A DNA stretch of 64,000 nucleotides from the NCBI GenBank assembly GCA_013180625.2, contig SNVD02014965.1:868001-932000 (forward strand), given 5' to 3'. The position numbers were made by a program, and so were the translations under genes. Shown here one piece after another: positions 58,596-64,000 of this stretch. Under the pieces are notes generated by a model. It did no database searches. It saw nothing but the letters and a program-made list of their open reading frames with translations, and was not told the DNA's origin. Numbering within the stretch: position 1 is the first letter of the stretch; every line of letters begins with the position of its first letter. The stretch is from Boswellia sacra (taxonomy: Eukaryota; Streptophyta; Magnoliopsida; Sapindales; Burseraceae).

Positions 58596-59576
58596 TGTTG
58601 GGTTTTACAGTGTATGGAAGTTACGAATAATACAACAGAAAACTGTAATGTAAATCAGAACAGAAATTTTACAACCAACCTACATCCACGGGCAACAAAA
58701 GTTGCAATCCACTATGTTGTATGTGTTTACACTCGACTTCGGACTCTTTACAGTGGTAGACACCCGCTCACTCACTAACCTAATCTATGTAAACTTGATC
58801 AACCCCGATCACAACCATAGTCCTTCACACACTTTTCTGACATCGCTCTTTCTGTCATGATTATCTTAACAAGCTGTTAAGAATAACATAACACCCGTAA
58901 CTGTAACTGGTATAGACACATGTGATTACTCAACTCCCTTAAGCTCACACGACCTATAACAATTAACCAAAGCCTAAAGCTTTACACAAGACATGAAAAA
59001 CAAATAAAAACGCACTCAAACTTGCTCTTGATTGCTCTCTCTCAATTTGTGTTGAATGCCTTGAATGTCTTGAATCTCAACTCACACAACACACCACATA
59101 GCGTACTCCGTTATGTAGAAATAACTTTGTATATATAGTGATATGCTTGGACGAAACCTCCTAAAAATCCTATAAAAATTCTAAGCAAAATCATATTAGG
59201 ATTAGGAGAAATAAAATAGGAAGGTATATAATTAAACTCCTAAAGGAATCAGGATAATTAAATATTCTCCTATTCTAATTAGGATACAAGATACTATATC
59301 CTAATATAAAGAAATAATTAATGCAAATATAAACTTCCTATTTCAATTAGGATTCCAAATCCAACTTATTCCTATTCAATTAGGATACCATATCCAAACT
59401 TATTCCTATTTAACTAGGATTCTAAATCCAAACTTATCCTAGTTTAATTAAAATTCTCCTAATACAAAACATATATGTAAAACAAATGTGATTAGGAAAA
59501 TATCCATATTTAATATTTTTATCACATGATGACAAATCACTCATATGCAATGCATATGCCACGCCTAGAACCAACA
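58596..59576 (-). repeat. 3' LTR of the gag-only element
   Basis: 981 bp. Lacks about 15 bases (ACGTGGTTCGATTAT region) that the other LTR has near 62562. Includes repeated AGGATTC / TTATTCCTATT words near 59340-59410. Confidence 0.93.
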
Positions 59577-60589
59577 ATCTCCCCCTTTGGTATCTTGTGA
59601 TGAAAACATCTAAATGTTGAAAAAAAATGCATGAGTACATGCAATGCAACTAAAATGAAACACTTAAACAAAGACTATAATGACAACCTATAAAAAACAA
59701 AGAAACAACCAAATAACACAAAAAACATCCATACTTCTCCCCCTTGTTTTCTGAACAAGTGCCAATGTATAAAAGAAAAATAAAATGACAAACAAAACTC
59801 CCCCTAACTAAATGTTCATCTCTTCAAATTGTGCATAAATGTGAAAAAAAAATTTTTAAAAAAACAAGAAACTAATTAAATCAAGTACTCCTGCATCTAA
59901 ACAAACTCCCCCCCAAATCAATCTTGCTGACCTGGAACTTTCTGACACGTCAAGATAGATAATCAAACCGAGTCAGAAATAAAGCACTGATCATAAGTTA
60001 TAAAAACCATAACAGAAAACAGTCGCAATTCACTTAACAGCAATATCTGGACATCATATAATCTTTTATAACCTAGTATGTACCCGAGCTGTGGATAAAT
60101 ATCAAGCATAAATATTATTTTTTTCACTTAATCCAATTGAGTGATCAACTTAAACATGTTTCTTACACACACAAAAGTTAATCTCAATGTGAATTTTCTG
60201 AATTAATACAGTAACTTTCACACATGTATAGAGGTAGCCCTTTTCCATTTGAGTGGGTGACCTCAACATATTTCTGAAATACATTGAAGTTACTCTCAAT
60301 GGATGGCTTTCACACATCATATATTGGTAGCCCTCTCTGTATTTGACATGAAATTACCATCAAAATTATACCAATAAAACAGGCCAAGCATGCTTTAATT
60401 ATAAATAGACTAATGATGCTACAGATATGAACAACATATCTAAACACTGTTATAATTCAAGTAACTGCTAAGTGCCAATGTTCTTTCTCAGTTTTTTAAA
60501 TCTCAGTGCATGTTAGTGCTTTATATGAACAGGTCAACTAGATGATTCTCAGATGAAACATACTCAGTGCAGATAATCTTTGATTCACT
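59577..60589. other. Non-coding 3' internal region of the gag-only element
   Basis: No reading frame of note. Rich in CTCCCCCTT-type pyrimidine words (59581, 59740, 59800, 59907), which are purine tracts in element sense. It takes the place of the missing pol and 3' region. Confidence 0.7.
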
Positions 60590-62427
60590 AAGTTTCTAAA
60601 CAACATGTTTTGCCATCACTTGTGTGATTGAAAATTTTCAAACGCTTTTCATTTCCTGTCACATGTTTAGAACAAGCACAATCATTATTTGAAGAAACAT
60701 TGAGTGCAGCAACTTTACAGTGAGTTTCATGTTTCTTAACCCAATCCTGTCATGTCTTATGTAACTATTTAAATTGACTTGCTTTTTTCTTTAAAAAATT
60801 TTTTAATTTATAACACCTAGGTCTAATGTGACATTTAACACCACAAAAATAGTAAGTAGGAACAAATTTTCTTACCTTTTCTGGATTTGAAGAAAGAACT
60901 CATTGGGGAAGCAAAATCAGTCATATTTTTAAAGCTTGAGTTAGAAGTGTTACTGGAATTTAAAGCTTTAACAAAAATTGTCTTTGATGTTGAAGCGCCA
61001 TTCGTTTCATCATACCCCAGCCCATGTTTGATGGAGTTATCACGGCCTAAACTCAGAATTTGATCAAGCTTTACTGAGCCTATCTTGAGTTAATTAATGT
61101 ACTTGTTTGCCTCATCTAATTCTGCAGTAATTTTCTAGATACATACTGTCTTGTCTGTCACAACAGCTTCCAGTTTTATGATTTTTTCATCTGCAGATGC
61201 TATTTCACTCTTAAGCACTTCTTGTTCATTCTGAAGAGTTTTGATCTGTACTTTATGCTTCTCCCACATCTCATAAAGTGCATTATATACCTTCTAAAGT
61301 TCTCTATAGTATTCAGCATCTTTCTCAACATCTGACTCCTCAATATCTAATCTGTTCTGTTCTGTTACGTTAGACACAACAGCTTCAATTATGTCAGACA
61401 TAACTGTTTGCTTTTTATCTGAAATAGTCCCATTGAATGCCAAAAAATTGCTGGAGTTGTCTTCATTTGTTTCTGAGTCATCATCACTCTATGTTGCACA
61501 CAAACTCTTTTTCTTCTTGTAATTAGGACATTCAGTTTAAATATGTCCAAATCCCTTACATTCATAATATTAGATACCTTTTCTCTCAAGCTTCTTTTGA
61601 CTTTTCTTTGTAGGCTCTTTACGAAATTTTTTAGCATCAAAATTCTCTGAATTTTTCTTCTTCATATATTTGACAAAATTCTTTGTCAAATGAACAATTT
61701 CATCATCCGAATCATCAAGATTTATATCATATTTTTCTCCTTTTTCTAAAGTAACAAAGACAACACTTTTTTCCCTCCTTCTTGACTTTAAGCCCATCTC
61801 ATATGCTTGAAGAGACCCAATCAACTCATCAACTCAGAATGATTTCACATTGTTGCTTTCTTTGATAGCTGTGACCTTAGGCTAAAATTTATCTGGTAAA
61901 GATCTAAGTATCTTGCCAACAATTTTAGCCTCAGTATATTCCTCACCAAGCATATAAGCAGAGTTAGTAATTTCACAAAGTCTAGTATGAAATTCACTAA
62001 CGGTTTCTTCTTCATGCATAGCTAAGTTTTCAAATTTAGAAGTCAAAGTAAGCAACTTAGATTCTTTAACCCTTCGAGTACCTTCATTCTTTACCTCAAG
62101 GATATCCCAAGCTTCATTTGCAATGGTGCACTTTGAAATTAATCCGAACTGTTGAAGGCTGACAGCATTAAAAATAGCATTGATACCTTTGGAATTCCAT
62201 CCAGCTAATCGGTATTCAGCTTCACTCCACTCATTCTGTGGTTTCTCAATCTGCTGCCCAGCGTCATTGGCTTTTGTTGGGGGTGTCCAGCCATGAACAA
62301 TGCTTGTCCACACTCTTTCATCAATTGATTTAATGAAAGCCCTCATCTTGACTTTCCAATGAGCATAGTTTGCCTCTTCAAGTAACGGTGGTTGAGTGAC
62401 CGATCCTCCTGCCCGAAATTCTTCCAT
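60590..62427 (-). pseudogene. SIRE-like gag with protease stub, broken by stops
   Basis: Minus strand from ATG 62425-62427 (MEEFRAGGSVTQPPLL). UBN2-type capsid text runs to 61885 (YAHWKVKMRAFIKSIDERVW, KESKLLTLTSKFENL, ILRSLPDKF), then a stop, then VDELIGSLQAYEMGLK (about 61830-61780), then a knuckle-like YYECKGFGH.TECPNYKKKK with a stop inside (about 61570-61505), a coiled, charged stretch to about 61080 and, near 60700-60600, CACSKHVTGNEKRL, which resembles the DSGCSRHMTG start of a SIRE protease. At least four in-frame stops. In SIRE elements pol would follow; here it is missing. Confidence 0.85.
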
Positions 62428-62472
62428 ACCTGCCAAAAAAGTCTGATCTACACTAGTATGTCAGTGTACCTA

Positions 62473-62484
62473 CTCTGATACCAA
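62473..62484 (-). other. Primer-binding site of the gag-only element
   Basis: The complement reads TTGGTATCAGAG next to the 5' LTR, matching initiator Met-tRNA. Confidence 0.88.
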
Positions 62485-62485
62485 T

Positions 62486-63500
62486 TGTTGGATTTTGCAG
62501 CGTATGGAAGTTACGAATAATATAGCAAAAAACTGTAATGTAAATCGGAACAGGAAATTTACGTGGTTCGATTATAACCAACCTACATCCACAGGCAACA
62601 AGAGTTGTAATCCACTATGTTGTATGTGTTTACACTCGACTTAGGACTCTTTACAGTGGTAGACACCTGCTCACTCACTAACCTAATATATGTAAACTTG
62701 ATCAACCCCGATCACAACCATAGTCTTTCACACACTTTTCTGACGTTGCTCTTTCTGTCACGATTATCTTAACAACACGCTGTTAAGAATAACATAACAC
62801 CCGTAACTGTAACTGGTATAGACACATGTGATTACTCGACTCCCTTAAGCTCACACGACCTATAACAATTAACCAAAGCCTAAAGCTTTACACAAGACAT
62901 GAAAAACAAATAAAAACGCACTCAAACTTGCTCTTGATTGCTCTCTCTCAATTTGCGTTGAATGCCTTGAATGTCTTGAATCTCAACTCACACAACACAC
63001 CACATAGCATACTCCGTTATATAGAAATAACTTTGTATATATAGTGATATGCTTGGACGAAACCTCCTAAAAATCCTGTAAAAATTCTAATCAAAATCAT
63101 ATTAGGATTAGGAGAAATAAAATAGGAAGGTATATAATTAAACTCCTAAAGGAATTAGGATAATTAAATATTCTTCTATTCTAATTAGGATACAAGATAC
63201 TATATCCTAATATAAAGAAATAATTAATGCAAATATAAACTTCCTATTTTAACTAGGATTCCAAATCCAACTTATTCCTATTCAACTAGGATACCATATC
63301 AAACTAGGATACCATATCCAAACTTATTCCTATTCAACTAGGATTCTAAATCCAAACTTATCCTAGTTTAATTAAAATTCTCCTAATACAAAACATATAT
63401 GTAAAATAAATGTGATTAGGAAAATATCCATATTTAATGTGTTTATCACATGATGACAAATCACTCATATGCAATGCATATGCCACGTCTAGAACCAACA
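62486..63500 (-). repeat. 5' LTR of the gag-only element
   Basis: 1,015 bp, next to the primer-binding site. Has an extra 18 or so bases from a local duplication of CTAGGATACCATAT near 63285-63320. Confidence 0.93.
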
Positions 63501-64000
63501 GTATGGAATTGAGGTTTTTATTTTTTTTCTTCTTCTTCTTCTTCTCCTCATAACAAAACAATTGCAAGACATAACTTTCACCATTTTCTGCTGTTGATTC
63601 ATGGCCTCAAGTTTATGTCATTCATATTCATTTCTCCTTCCTTATTGAGCTGCTTGGCAGATATCAAAATAAGAACAATGGTCCAGAAGAATATTTGCAA
63701 ATGAAAAATACAATATAAAAGTAGGGATGCTCTATTGGTCAATGAAATTTCAAACATCAAAACAATCAGAACTATAAAAAATTATGCATATAAATATGGC
63801 TATATCAACATGGTTCAAGCATTATTAAGAGGCATTAGAAGGACAAAAAAGCATTGAAGCAATTCTTGAAATATTTAAAAAATAAAGCTAAGGAAATGTA
63901 ATAAACTAACAGTTGCTTAAGGAATAAGAATTTCTGGAACTCTCAGAAAGAATAGTTGGATAAGATCTGAAATGTAGCATGGAACATATTAAAGAGAAAT
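63501..64000. other. Right flank of the gag-only element, probably CACTA interior
   Basis: Begins with the GTATG target copy and a TTC-repeat run (about 63528-63545). No gene or recognised domain. By position it should be the continuation of the sequence that ends at 58595. Confidence 0.5.

Larger units (their letters stand above)
58596..63500 (-). mobile_element. Gag-only, non-autonomous LTR retrotransposon, 4.9 kb, minus strand
   Basis: LTRs at 58596-59576 and 62486-63500 with TGTTGG...CCAACA ends and perfect GTATG duplications (58591-58595, 63501-63505). Primer-binding site for initiator Met-tRNA beside the right LTR; polypurine tract (complement of ATCTCCCCCTTTGG, from 59577) beside the left. 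The 2.9-kb interior carries a broken gag and only the first bit of a protease; no integrase, RT or RNase H. The gag resembles SIRE/Maximus Copia elements. LTRs differ at about 35-40 positions by eye plus indels, roughly 4 percent. Confidence 0.93.

Noticed and set aside
1..64000. CRISPR arrays, bacterial operons, riboswitches
   Set aside because: Nothing of the kind is seen and the sequence is clearly plant nuclear DNA.

Overview
This is plant nuclear DNA, almost certainly from a eudicot. It is AT-rich and has spliced genes with short introns, many LTR retrotransposons, and small DNA transposons. I cannot name the species from sequence alone. The host content is a one-strand (+) tandem array of genes carrying the X8/CBM43 carbohydrate-binding domain, the domain of the olive-pollen allergens Ole e 9 and Ole e 10. 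Two genes (2959-4709 and 6958-8668) encode a secreted GH17 beta-1,3-glucanase fused to a C-terminal X8 domain. Five more (19792, 39828, 43194, 46552, 54424) encode small secreted proteins that are only a signal peptide plus X8. Two further stand-alone copies are dead: 11023-11633 has a 2-bp frameshift and its TATA box has been deleted, and about 49770-53322 lost its start codon and is split by a Copia element.

Layout. 1-1987: 3' part of a decayed Copia element. 2.0-11.6 kb: two GH17-X8 genes and the first X8 pseudogene. 12.1-17.3 kb: complete minus-strand Copia element with an ATTAG target duplication. 18-21.7 kb: X8 gene and flanks. 21.7-36 kb: an Athila-like Gypsy element, apparently inside a Harbinger-like MITE and itself holding a Gypsy-type solo LTR (TGACT duplication). 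36-39.2 kb: Mutator-like elements, one with a 9-bp duplication. 39.7-47.2 kb: three X8 genes separated by a duplicated spacer and a hAT-like element. 47.2-57.6 kb: a large duplicated block holding X8 genes 46552 and 54424 with the broken X8 copy and a truncated Copia between them. 57.6-64 kb: left end of a CACTA-like transposon, interrupted by a gag-only LTR element with GTATG duplications.

How it fits together. Without the insertions, successive stand-alone X8 genes sit on a repeating unit of about 2.5-2.6 kb: gene, 3' flank, old LTR fragment, upstream block, promoter, next gene. The X8 exons and the 3' flanks of the GH17-X8 genes and the stand-alone genes are homologous with identical intron phases, so the two gene types share their 3' halves and differ in promoter and 5' exons. 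The proteins should act in the cell wall on or at callose (beta-1,3-glucan): the GH17 enzymes cut it and the X8 proteins bind it. That functional statement comes from family knowledge, not from this sequence. Because the array is duplicated, several transposon insertions can be checked against an empty paralogous site inside the window.
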